Origin: Paenibacillus faecalis
GTDB lineage: Bacteria > Bacillota > Bacilli > Paenibacillales > Paenibacillaceae
Direction of reading: 5' to 3'
Assembly (NCBI RefSeq): GCF_900289175.1
Contig: NZ_LT985747.1
Coordinates: 474,005-538,004 of the forward strand
DNA length: 64,000 bases
Shown: positions 43,902 to 51,647 of the stretch, one piece after another
Position numbering within the stretch: the stretch's first letter is position 1
Layout: each line of letters opens with the position of its first letter
Notes under the pieces: generated by a model
Seen by the model: only the letters and a program-made list of their open reading frames with translations
The model's database searches: none
What the model was told of the DNA's origin: nothing
Made by a program: the position numbers and the translations under genes

Positions 43902-43931
43902 TATGAGCGCGTCCGAAACTTCAATCCAGAT

Positions 43932-45074
43932 TTAGGTTCGATACATTTTGTTCAAAATTTCAACGATATCAGAAGCTGCAGGAACACGTGGATTGGTCGC
44001 AGTACAACCGTCTTGAAGCGCTCCTTCCGCAATTTCCACTTTCATCGTTTCAAACAAATCTTCCTCTACTCCGCACTCCCGCAGCGTCTGCGGCATCTGT
44101 AACTGCTTCTGTAACTGCTTGATTGCTTGCACCAGGCTTCGAACACCGCTCTTGGCATTAGGTGCAGACAGACCTATGCTTTTTGATAATTCGGCATATC
44201 TGGCTGCTGTCTTGTTGCTCTCTTCTTTACCGTATCCCGGTTTATAATCTGCATTAAATTCAATGACATAGGGCAGCAGCAGCGAGTTCATTCGACCGTG
44301 TGGAATTTTGAATTTGGCTCCGGCCACATGAGCGATTCCATGATTTAGGCCAAGTGAAGTTATATTAAAGGCCATGCCTGCCAAGCAAGAAGCATTGTGC
44401 ATCTTCTCTCTTGCCTCAAGGTCATTTCCGTTCTGATAAGCCCTTGGCAAATATTTGAACACCAGCTTCATTGCTTTTTCGGCGAGCGCATCGGAAATAT
44501 CATTTGCCTTGATCGACACGAATGCTTCAATCGCATGGGTCAGCACATCCATCCCCGTATCCGCAGTTATGAAGTCAGGTACGCTCTTGACCAGTTCCGG
44601 GTCCAGAATCGCTTCTTGCGGGAGCATGTGATCGTCTACTAGAGGATACTTGATATTCTTCTCCTTATCGCTGATGACAGAGAACGAGGTCACTTCTGAG
44701 CCTGTCCCGCTCGTTGTCGGAATCGCTACAAACTGAATCTCCTGAAGATTCAATATTTTGTAAGCGAACAGTTTCATCGCCTTGGCGGCATCAATTGCAG
44801 AACCCCCGCCAATTGCAATGATCAGGTCAGCCTGAAACTCACCAAGTGTTTCAACCCCCTCTGTTACGACTTCGATCGGAGGATCAGGTACAATTTTGCT
44901 AAAAATATATTGTTCATTGCTATCATCCAGCCGTTCAAACAGCATATTAATCATCCCTGACTTGATCATAAACGGGTCTGTGACAACAAAAATCCTCCTG
45001 TCTCTCCATTCCATCAGGCGATCCAGCGTACCTTGTCCCAAGTAGATGTCAGTTTTCATCGAAATTTTGTCCAT
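43932..45074 (-). CDS. eutG: Iron-type alcohol dehydrogenase EutG
   Basis: 380 residues; reduces acetaldehyde to ethanol and regenerates NAD in the microcompartment. NAD motif 'IIAIGGGSAIDAAKAM', substrate-loop 'VAIPTTSGTGSEVTSFSVIS', and metal ligands in 'DTGMDVLTHAIEAFVS' and 'LGLNHGIAHVAGAKFKIPHG'. ATG 45074 (MDKISMKTD) follows GGAGGTG by 12 bases; an upstream TTG at 45095 would overlap that site. PduQ-like enzymes cannot be excluded on sequence, but the context is eut. Confidence 0.92.
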   Translation of the reverse strand: MDKISMKTDIYLGQGTLDRLMEWRDRRIFVVTDPFMIKSGMINMLFERLDDSNEQYIFSKIVPDPPIEVVTEGVETLGEFQADLIIAIGGGSAIDAAKAMKLFAYKILNLQEIQFVAIPTTSGTGSEVTSFSVISDKEKNIKYPLVDDHMLPQEAILDPELVKSVPDFITADTGMDVLTHAIEAFVSIKANDISDALAEKAMKLVFKYLPRAYQNGNDLEAREKMHNASCLAGMAFNITSLGLNHGIAHVAGAKFKIPHGRMNSLLLPYVIEFNADYKPGYGKEESNKTAARYAELSKSIGLSAPNAKSGVRSLVQAIKQLQKQLQMPQTLRECGVEEDLFETMKVEIAEGALQDGCTATNPRVPAASDIVEILNKMYRT

Positions 45075-45110
45075 ATTTGTATAAGGCACCTCCAAAAATG
45101 AGCTAGAAAC

Positions 45111-45156
45111 AAAAAAAGAGACCTCTAAAAGGAATGTATCCCTTCAAAAGCCTCTT
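45111..45156 (-). terminator. EutV-controlled terminator in the eutG leader
   Basis: AAAGAGGCTTTTGAAGG and its partner CCTTTTAGAGGTCTCTTT form an imperfect stem on the minus strand, followed by TTTTTTT (45111-45117). The upstream arm overlaps the second hexaloop hairpin. Confidence 0.8.
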
Positions 45157-45188
45157 TGCTTGTTATATCATGTGCACGACATTGTGCA
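45148..45188 (-). promoter_or_regulatory. ANTAR dual-hairpin site in the eutG leader
   Basis: Minus strand: TGCAC-AATGTC-GTGCA (45173-45188) and AAGC-AAAGAG-GCTT (45148-45161). Both hexaloops have A1 and G4. The second overlaps the terminator arm, as expected for EutV antitermination. Confidence 0.87.
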
Positions 45189-45212
45189 GCATTCATGAAA
45201 TTGTCTATCTCC

Positions 45213-45242
45213 AATGTACAACGTAAACCAGATACTCGTCAA
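45213..45242 (-). promoter_or_regulatory. Predicted promoter of eutG
   Basis: Minus-strand TTGACG (45237-45242) and TACATT (45213-45218), spacer 18 bp, located between the end of the sRNA and the eutG leader hairpins. Confidence 0.55.
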
Positions 45243-45285
45243 CCAAATGTATCATAAAAACTTCTCAATGATTTTGAAAAAAAGG

Positions 45286-45328
45286 GATGCACATCCTTGT
45301 GCATCATCGTTCTTCAGCATTGAAGAAC
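45286..45328 (-). promoter_or_regulatory. ANTAR dual hairpin within the sRNA (EutV decoy)
   Basis: Minus strand: GTTCTTC-AATGCT-GAAGAAC (45309-45328) then GATGCAC-AAGGAT-GTGCATC (45286-45305). Both are hexaloops with A1 and G4 on seven-bp stems. The second is directly followed by CCTTTTTTT and doubles as the sRNA terminator, so binding here does not expose a gene. Confidence 0.87.
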
Positions 45329-45420
45329 CTCCTGTTGTCCACTCTATACCTCATTGTATCAAGTTTGGCGGCGCGCCAGGCCTTGCCGACAGCAGCGTCG
45401 GCTGCCCTGCTAGTAACAAG

Positions 45421-45457
45421 AAAAAAGCCTAGCGAGGCGTTAAATGTCACTAGACTT
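45421..45457 (-). terminator. Cobalamin-riboswitch terminator
   Basis: Minus-strand AAGTCTAG (45450-45457) pairs with CTAGGCTT (45425-45432), followed by TTTTTTC. The loop contains CGCCTCG, complementary to CGAGGCG in the preceding riboswitch hairpin loop. Confidence 0.8.
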
Positions 45458-45459
45458 GT

Positions 45460-45620
45460 AAACCAGTCACTTTCGCCTCGAAGTGACTGGTCCAGAAACA
45501 GTTCATAGGCAAACGACCTGACTTAAGATCGAACACTTCGATCTATCACAGTGGCGGGACCGCGTTGGATTTGCACCAAACTTCCATTGCCTAAAACTTT
45601 TCTATTCTACTTATCTTGAA
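45460..45620 (-). promoter_or_regulatory. Adenosylcobalamin riboswitch
   Basis: Minus strand shows the conserved core GGAAGTTTGGTGCAAATCC (about 45565-45585), GCGGTCCC, and the B12 box GCCACTG (45549-45555), followed by a long hairpin CCAGTCACTT/AAGTGACTGG with an apical CGAGGCG. It controls the terminator at 45421-45457. Confidence 0.9.
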
Positions 45621-45639
45621 TGGTCGTCCATTCGACATC

Positions 45640-45667
45640 ATTATAACATAAACATCAAAATTGGCAA
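45640..45667 (-). promoter_or_regulatory. Sigma-A promoter of the riboswitch/sRNA
   Basis: Minus-strand TTGCCA (45662-45667) and TATAAT (45640-45645) with a 16-bp spacer. The predicted start is near 45632. Confidence 0.8.
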
Positions 45668-45681
45668 TATACTGAAATGAG

Positions 45682-46431
45682 TTATTTAGGGATATTGCCG
45701 CCCATGATCCGATCACCTGAGTTTCCGGCAGGGTCGGATTTTTCATCGTCTTCCCCTTCATGGATAATCAATGATCTTCCGAGCAAGGAGTTGGTTTGAT
45801 CCTTTTCGAGCGTTGCATGCTTGATGATCAGCTCCGCTTCCACCGTACCATCCTTTTCAACGATCAAATTCGGCATATCACCAACGTGACTTCCTTTCGG
45901 ATTTTGAAGACCATGCTGTTTATTCATTGGATTGAAATGCGCTCCGGCGGACTTGAAATCATTCGACTCAATCGGATTTTCATGTACATGGAATCCATGC
46001 TTGCCCGGAGTTAAACCGGATGCGGAAATTTTTACCTTTACTCCGTCATTCACCTGTTCCAATGTGGCAGAGCCGGTTGGCTCACCCGATGTATTAAACA
46101 GTTTTACTGAAGGGGTCCCAATGGAAACCGAACGGGTAGATTGATCCCAGAATACCGGTGTACCCATCATTTCAGCAACCATACGCACTGGAACATATGT
46201 CGTTCCGTATTGAACAATAGATGCAGGCGCTGCAATTCCATGATTTTCATATACATCCTCCGTGGAACGATCCTCGCCGTTTACATAAAAACTTACCTTT
46301 TCAGTCGTTTGTCCAGCACTATTGAATGAATCACTCGCACTTACTGCAGCAAAGGAAAAACCTGAAAACAACATAGCCCCGGTAAGAAATGCCCCAACGA
46401 TATGCTTTGTTTGATACGTTCTTTTCTTCAT
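45682..46431 (-). CDS. Secreted Cu/Zn-type superoxide dismutase with N-terminal copper-amine-oxidase stalk domain
   Basis: 249 residues. A signal peptide (MKKRTYQTKHIVGAFLTGAM onward) is followed by a copper-amine-oxidase-like stalk/cell-wall domain ('YGTTYVPVRMVAEMMGTPVF'). A SodC domain with all metal ligands follows: GFHVHEN, GAHFNP, KQHG, HVGDMPNL and LIIHEGEDDEKSDPAGNSGD. The two cysteines that form the usual intradomain disulphide are absent. ATG 46431 is set by AGGAGG seven bases upstream. It probably protects the cell envelope, or the stalk domain anchors it to the wall. Confidence 0.87.
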   Translation of the reverse strand: MKKRTYQTKHIVGAFLTGAMLFSGFSFAAVSASDSFNSAGQTTEKVSFYVNGEDRSTEDVYENHGIAAPASIVQYGTTYVPVRMVAEMMGTPVFWDQSTRSVSIGTPSVKLFNTSGEPTGSATLEQVNDGVKVKISASGLTPGKHGFHVHENPIESNDFKSAGAHFNPMNKQHGLQNPKGSHVGDMPNLIVEKDGTVEAELIIKHATLEKDQTNSLLGRSLIIHEGEDDEKSDPAGNSGDRIMGGNIPK

Positions 46432-46634
46432 GTCATCGCCTCCTTGTCTAGTACTCACCTATACCCTAATTTAGAGCAAATAAACCTCAGTATTATGTGA
46501 TTTAGTACTTTTGACTCGGAAACTGATCATTTCATTTCTAATTCATTAAGGAATCCGCTTACACTTCGTCCCAAATTCGTCTCAGATTTTCAAGACCGTA
46601 AATGCTGACTCCGACTCTCATGCCTGTTTACCCC

Positions 46635-47927
46635 CTAAGCAGTTGATTCGTCATCGATCAGTTCAAGTTCGATTACCGTATCCATTTCATCCGGAAGCTC
46701 TCCACCGGCTAGGTAAATAAAAGCACCGCTGTCCGTGTCAGAATATTGCTCCGCCATCCAAGGCGTCTCTACCTTCAACTCACTTCCATCCGCGAGTAAG
46801 CGAGCTCTTTTGATTTTCCCTTTCAAACCTTGGAAATAAATCGGGCCGATGCCGCGGTCAAAAATATGGGCGTACAGTTTATTTCCACGCTGTGTGTAAC
46901 GTCCCCATTCCGGTTTATCAAGCTCCGCCATTCCGCAGCCATAAATACTGTCTCCATTCCGGCGCATCCATTCGCCGACCTCAGATAATATCTCAAGCGA
47001 TTCCTTAGGTATTTCCCCTTCTGCATCCGGTCCGACATTCAGCAGCAGGTTTCCGTTCTTGCTGACGCACTCCACGAGTGCCCGTATCACTTGTCGCGGT
47101 GACTTGTATGCTTTATCGGTGGCATGGTATCCCCAGTTGCCGTTCAGCGTAATACATGCCTCCCAAGGAATGGGCTCTCCTAGCTCATTCACAATCCCGC
47201 GCGGAGGGATAATCTGCTCAGGAGAATAGAAATCCCCGGCATACACCTCTGGCTCTGCCGCCATAATGTTACCGCCAAGCCTGTTATCTATCACGATATC
47301 CGGCTGCAGGGATCGGATCGTTTCCATCAGCTCCGTTGCCCGCCATACTTCTCCAGTCATATCATCATAGGAGAAATCAAACCACATGATGTCGATTTTT
47401 CCGTAATTCGTAAGCAGCTCTTTCACCTGGCCATGCATATAGTCGAGATAACGGTTGAAATCGCGCTCTTTATCCTTGAAGGACTCCACTCCGCGCATAG
47501 GATGAATGCGGTCACTGTAAGCCGGATAATCATCATGGTACCAGTCGATGAGAGAGTAATAAAATCCAACAGCAATGCCTTCCTCACGAAATGCGTCAAC
47601 ATATTCTCGAATCAGGTCTCTACCCGCAGGTGTATTGGTTGCCTTGTATTCAGTCAGTTTACTGTCAAACAAGCAGAAGCCGTCATGATGCTTGGTCGTC
47701 ATTACCGCGTATTTCTGACCTGCGGCTTTGGCGGCCCTTGCCCAGCTCCGCGGATCATAACGCGAAGGATCAAATTCATGGAAGTAAGGCTGATACTGTT
47801 CATTCGAAATACGCTCCCGGTTCCGCACCCATTCCCCTCTTGCCGGTATGGCATAAAGCCCCCAGTGAATAAACAGTCCAAAACGATCGTTCATGAGCGT
47901 AGCGGTTCGATTAAATCTCGGATTCAT
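46635..47927 (-). CDS. Alpha-L-fucosidase, glycoside hydrolase family 29
   Basis: 430 residues, cytoplasmic (no signal peptide). N-terminal 'DRFGLFIHWGLYAIPARGEW', 'YAVMTTKHHDGFCLFDSKLT' and 'VGFYYSLIDWYH' are typical of GH29. The nucleophile Asp is in 'KIDIMWFDFSYD', and 'NGNLLLNVGPDAEGEIP' closes the domain. A C-terminal beta-sandwich follows. It is the last gene after an oligosaccharide ABC transporter, so the imported glycan is probably fucosylated. ATG 47927 follows GGAGGGG located at the end of the binding-protein gene. Confidence 0.93.
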   Translation of the reverse strand: MNPRFNRTATLMNDRFGLFIHWGLYAIPARGEWVRNRERISNEQYQPYFHEFDPSRYDPRSWARAAKAAGQKYAVMTTKHHDGFCLFDSKLTEYKATNTPAGRDLIREYVDAFREEGIAVGFYYSLIDWYHDDYPAYSDRIHPMRGVESFKDKERDFNRYLDYMHGQVKELLTNYGKIDIMWFDFSYDDMTGEVWRATELMETIRSLQPDIVIDNRLGGNIMAAEPEVYAGDFYSPEQIIPPRGIVNELGEPIPWEACITLNGNWGYHATDKAYKSPRQVIRALVECVSKNGNLLLNVGPDAEGEIPKESLEILSEVGEWMRRNGDSIYGCGMAELDKPEWGRYTQRGNKLYAHIFDRGIGPIYFQGLKGKIKRARLLADGSELKVETPWMAEQYSDTDSGAFIYLAGGELPDEMDTVIELELIDDESTA

Positions 47928-47930
47928 TGA

Positions 47931-49622
47931 TTACAACCCCTCCATCTGCTGTTTTTTACTCTTCTCATCATATGCCTGCTGGTAAATTTCCAAGTAACGT
48001 GCAAGATTCATGGCCTCAAGCTGCTGGACATACCCGTCCCAATCGCTGTCCAAATCCGCATCTCCAATAACAAAACGCGCAATCATCTCGTCTACGTAAT
48101 CGTTTACAGTTTTGGCCAGATCCGCAACCTCCGATGCCTGTTCATTCGTCAGGAAAAGAGGAGGTACCGTGGAAACATCCTTCGGCGCATATGGTTCGTA
48201 GTTATTCTTCGTCTCGTTATACAGAATTACCTCTAAATCATCGTCACCTTTTGCTACCGCACTCAATCGGAATTCATTCGTACGCATAGCAGGCCCGGTC
48301 TGAGCCCAGCTTACGTTTTGAACTGTACCGTAGGATTTCAATTCGGACCATACCGCCGGTTCACCGTTAATCCCGATTTCACCTTCCTTCGCCTCACGCC
48401 ATTCCTCATTCGGACGGCCATATGCACTGCGGAGCGTATGTTCTCTTTCATACAAGCCGTCAGCCCAGCGGAGGGCAAGCTCTGGATTTTTCGCTTTTTT
48501 TGTGATGATGAAGGCGCCCGGATTCAACCCCGTTGTATCATTAGCTGCATACTGAACACCTTGTGGACCTTTTAATGGAGGAACCGTTTTATACTCAGCC
48601 CATCGTCCGCTGTCACCCATCAGCTGAGTGAAAACACCCTGATGGCCTCCCGTAGACGCTCCCAAAATAACCGTATCCGGATTTTCACCGACCTGAATCA
48701 ATTGATTATCATCCTGCGTAAACGACTCCGGAGCGATCAAGCCTTCCTGATACAGCTTGTTCATAAAACGAAGCCCTTCCTTCCACTCCGGTTTGTTATA
48801 CGCCACATCAATTTTCCCGTCTTTAACAAACATATGTTTATAGCTTGATCCGTAAGTCGGATTGTAGATAAAAGAATTCATCAGAAACGAATCGATCGAG
48901 GATCTCCATGATTTCTGCGAAATGGATAACGGAATTTCATCCGCTTTACCGTTTCCGTTCGGGTCCTGCTCTTTAAATGCTTTCAGCACATTGAATAATT
49001 CGTCTGTCGTTGTTGGCATTTCAAAATTCAGCTTTTTGAGCCACGGTTCATAAATCCACATTTTTTGGCTCATGGAGCAGTGGTAACAATCATTGATTTC
49101 GGGGAGAGCGTAAATGTTGCCATCAAGAGCAGTAATCGTCGATTTGATCTCCGGGTAATCCTGGAACATCTTTTTCGTCTGAGTTCCCTGCTTTTCAATC
49201 AGATCGTTCAGCGGCAAAAAAGCACCCTGCGAGCCGTAAATCATCTGCTGCGAAGGAGAAATGTTCAGCCCCATGATGACATCTGGATAATCCTCACTCG
49301 CCAGTACAAGATTCAGTTTTTCCTGCATGCTTTGCTCCGGAACAACCTCCCACTCGATATGAACGTTAGTCTTTTCTTCATACCACTTTGTAAACTCATT
49401 TGTTGCAAAGTTTTCGACCAATGGGTTTCCCCGAACCATAACTTTTAAAGTTTGCTTCTCTTCTACAAGCGGATAAGTGCCTGGGGCAGTCAGCTTAATC
49501 GCTGAAGCTGAGTTGTCCTTCTCCTTATCGGTTCCCGCCTTATCCGTACCTCCCGAGCAGCCGGCAAGAAATATGCTAAACGCGGTAAATGCGCTGAATG
49601 CTACCTTTAATTTTTTGTTCAT
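47931..49622 (-). CDS. Oligosaccharide ABC transporter substrate-binding lipoprotein (LplA-like)
   Basis: 563 residues. Signal peptide ending in lipobox FLAGC (Cys near 22), followed by Gly/Asp/Lys linker and a family 1 solute-binding fold ('VVPEQSMQEKLNLVLASEDY', 'DVIMGLNISPSQQMIYGSQG', 'DLYEREHTLRSAYGRPNEE'-like text). ATG 49622 is chosen because GGGAGGGGC precedes it; the ATG at 49643 is upstream of that site. It lies between the permease genes and the fucosidase. Confidence 0.9.
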   Translation of the reverse strand: MNKKLKVAFSAFTAFSIFLAGCSGGTDKAGTDKEKDNSASAIKLTAPGTYPLVEEKQTLKVMVRGNPLVENFATNEFTKWYEEKTNVHIEWEVVPEQSMQEKLNLVLASEDYPDVIMGLNISPSQQMIYGSQGAFLPLNDLIEKQGTQTKKMFQDYPEIKSTITALDGNIYALPEINDCYHCSMSQKMWIYEPWLKKLNFEMPTTTDELFNVLKAFKEQDPNGNGKADEIPLSISQKSWRSSIDSFLMNSFIYNPTYGSSYKHMFVKDGKIDVAYNKPEWKEGLRFMNKLYQEGLIAPESFTQDDNQLIQVGENPDTVILGASTGGHQGVFTQLMGDSGRWAEYKTVPPLKGPQGVQYAANDTTGLNPGAFIITKKAKNPELALRWADGLYEREHTLRSAYGRPNEEWREAKEGEIGINGEPAVWSELKSYGTVQNVSWAQTGPAMRTNEFRLSAVAKGDDDLEVILYNETKNNYEPYAPKDVSTVPPLFLTNEQASEVADLAKTVNDYVDEMIARFVIGDADLDSDWDGYVQQLEAMNLARYLEIYQQAYDEKSKKQQMEGL

Positions 49623-49663
49623 AATGCCCCTCCCTGATTTCAAAAGGAAATGGAAAACCGTTA

Positions 49664-50560
49664 TTAGCCTTTAATAGACCCGATCATGACGCCTTTAACA
49701 AAAAACTTTTGCAGAAACGGATACACAACAAGCAGCGGAAGCGAGGTCACGACAATCAGTGAATATTTAAGAAGTTCCCTCAATCCCTGACGGGCTGCTG
49801 CAGTTTTCGCGTCCCCAAGCATTTCGATATTGACCTCGTTCTGGACGAGAATGTCTCGAAGCACCAGCTGCAGCGGATACAAATCCGCCCGTTTTAAATA
49901 AATCATGGCGTTGAAGTATTGATTCCAATGTCCAACAGCATAAAACAATGCGATAACCGCTAGAATGGGACCCGAAAGCGGTAATACGATACTTCGCAAA
50001 AAGTGGAAATCCGTACACCCATCCAATTGAGATGCCTCGAGCAGTTCACTTGGTATGGTCGTCTGGAAATAGGTTCGCATAATAATGACATTCCATACGG
50101 AAAGCCCCGCCGGAATCAGCATGGCCCAGACGGTGTCAATCATGCCAAGATCCTTGACGATCAGATACGTCGGGATGAGTCCCCCGTTAAACAGCATTGT
50201 GAATACAAACACCAGCATAAAAAAATTACGTCCGCTAAAATCCTTCCGCGAAAGCGGATATGCAGCCATGACAGTAAGCACCAAGTTAATAGCCGTGCCG
50301 GCTAATGTGTAAAAAATCGTGTTACTGAAGCCTTTGACAACCATGGCATTTTTAAATACAGCTTTATAGCCCTCCAAAGTCGGTTCAACAGGCCAAAGCC
50401 ACACTTTACCGGACAGCACCGCACTGCTCGAGCTGAATGAAGCGCTTACAACATAAATAAGCGGATACAGCACTACGATGAGAACAATCGACAGCATGAC
50501 ATAATTAAAAATCGTAAACAGGCGGTCGGAGCCGGTTTCTTTTATTGTTTTTGATTGCAT
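49664..50560 (-). CDS. Carbohydrate ABC transporter permease (LplC/YtcP type)
   Basis: 298 residues with six membrane helices. N-terminal cytoplasmic residues SKTIKETGSDRLFTIFNYVM, EAA-loop around 'ELLEASQLDGCTDFHFLRSI', and C-terminus KGVMIGSIKG, a very typical ending of this subfamily. It is coupled with the LplB-type permease 13 bp upstream. No ATPase gene is present; a shared ATPase is expected. Confidence 0.92.
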   Translation of the reverse strand: MQSKTIKETGSDRLFTIFNYVMLSIVLIVVLYPLIYVVSASFSSSSAVLSGKVWLWPVEPTLEGYKAVFKNAMVVKGFSNTIFYTLAGTAINLVLTVMAAYPLSRKDFSGRNFFMLVFVFTMLFNGGLIPTYLIVKDLGMIDTVWAMLIPAGLSVWNVIIMRTYFQTTIPSELLEASQLDGCTDFHFLRSIVLPLSGPILAVIALFYAVGHWNQYFNAMIYLKRADLYPLQLVLRDILVQNEVNIEMLGDAKTAAARQGLRELLKYSLIVVTSLPLLVVYPFLQKFFVKGVMIGSIKG

Positions 50561-50573
50561 ACGTTACGCCCTC

Positions 50574-51482
50574 CTACCATAAGCTTTCCTGTTTAAGCCG
50601 TTTGGCCGTTTGGTTCACAATTAACAGCAGAATGAATCCAATCACCGCTTTAAACAGACCAATCGCTGTCGCGTAAGAAAAGTTCATGGCCTGAGAGACT
50701 AATCCGACCTTATACACATACGTATCAATGACTTCTGAAGAACGTAAATTGAGTGCATTTTGCATGAGAAGTATTTTTTCAAAACCGGTCTCAAGCATCT
50801 GTCCCGTGTTTAGAATGAGCAAAATAACTGCAATTGGCATAATACCCGGTAGATCAATATGCCGCATTCTCTGCAGCTTGGATGCTCCATCAATTACAGC
50901 CGCTTCATGCAAAGCCGGGTCAATTCCTGCAAGCGTTGCCAAAAATATAATGCAGGCGAATCCGACATTTTGCCATACATGAGACCAGACGTAGATGGAC
51001 TGGAACCAGGACGCCTCCGCCATAAAGTGAACCGGTCCGATACCAAACCAGCCAAGAATCGTGTTGATCAGCCCTGTCCTGGGATCCAGAAACTGAAGCA
51101 TCAAGCCAACTAAAACAACAAGTGAAATGAAATACGGTGCATACGTCACCATCTGAACCATGTTCTTGAATCTTTTGTTTCTTACATAATTTAATCCAAG
51201 CGCCAGCAGAATCGGAAATGGAAAACTGGCAAGCAGTGTGTAAAAGCTTATGGACAGCGTATTTCGCAGCAGTCTCCAAAACTCATGCGAGTGGAAGAAC
51301 CGCTCAAAATGAGCGAAACCTACCCACGCACTCCCTCCGATTCCTTTCGTTACATTAAAATCTTTAAAGGCAATCGACGCTCCGTACATAGGCACATACT
51401 TGAAAATAATAATGTACAGAAGCGGCAGCGAAAAAAGTGCGTACAGCTGCCATTTAACTCTGATCTTCTTCCAGCCCTTCAG
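50574..51482 (-). CDS. Sugar ABC transporter permease (LplB type), apparent CTG start
   Basis: 302 residues. The first membrane helix (WQLYALFSLPLLYIIIFKYV) lies upstream of the first in-frame ATG (51395) and is needed for the fold. A stop codon lies two codons before CTG 51482, and between that stop and the helix no ATG, GTG or TTG is in frame. GGGGTGAT, close to the ideal Shine-Dalgarno, ends five bases before the CTG. The EAA-loop is 'PALHEAAVIDGASKLQRMRH'. It is the first gene of the fucosidase transporter operon. Confidence 0.85.
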   Translation of the reverse strand: MKGWKKIRVKWQLYALFSLPLLYIIIFKYVPMYGASIAFKDFNVTKGIGGSAWVGFAHFERFFHSHEFWRLLRNTLSISFYTLLASFPFPILLALGLNYVRNKRFKNMVQMVTYAPYFISLVVLVGLMLQFLDPRTGLINTILGWFGIGPVHFMAEASWFQSIYVWSHVWQNVGFACIIFLATLAGIDPALHEAAVIDGASKLQRMRHIDLPGIMPIAVILLILNTGQMLETGFEKILLMQNALNLRSSEVIDTYVYKVGLVSQAMNFSYATAIGLFKAVIGFILLLIVNQTAKRLKQESLW

Positions 51483-51647
51483 TGCCTATCACCCCAATCT
51501 AATAAAATGGTCTTGCTGACCGGTCCGGTGATTAGAAGTATAAAAGGACTTATTTTTCGCGTAAATCATCACATTTTTAAAGTTATTCCGTTCTTTAGAA
51601 AGCCATTATTCAGCATTCATGGACTTAACTTTTCTTTAGAAAATCCC

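Larger units (their letters stand above)
45277..45632 (-). ncRNA. EutX/Rli55-like regulatory RNA: cobalamin riboswitch fused to an EutV-binding dual hairpin
   Basis: From a strong promoter (-10 at 45640-45645) a transcript of about 356 nt would contain, in order, an adenosylcobalamin riboswitch, a riboswitch terminator (45421-45457), a dual hexaloop hairpin (45286-45328) and a final terminator T-run (45277-45283). In Enterococcus (EutX) and Listeria (Rli55) the same order makes a B12-responsive decoy: without B12 the long form sequesters EutV, with B12 it is cut short and EutV is free. No protein is encoded. Confidence 0.85.

Noticed and set aside
43932..45095. TTG start (45095) for eutG
   Set aside because: It would overlap the GGAGGTG ribosome binding site; ATG 45074 gives a normal N-terminus.
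45214..45508. Short plus-strand frames (72-73 codons) across the eutG regulatory region
   Set aside because: They overlap the riboswitch terminator and sRNA hairpins and have no homologue I recognise.
29838..45667. The whole eut locus as a new type of microcompartment
   Set aside because: Gene content and control match known Firmicute ethanolamine loci; only the extended shell protein, the unknown 231-residue protein and tag placement are unusual.
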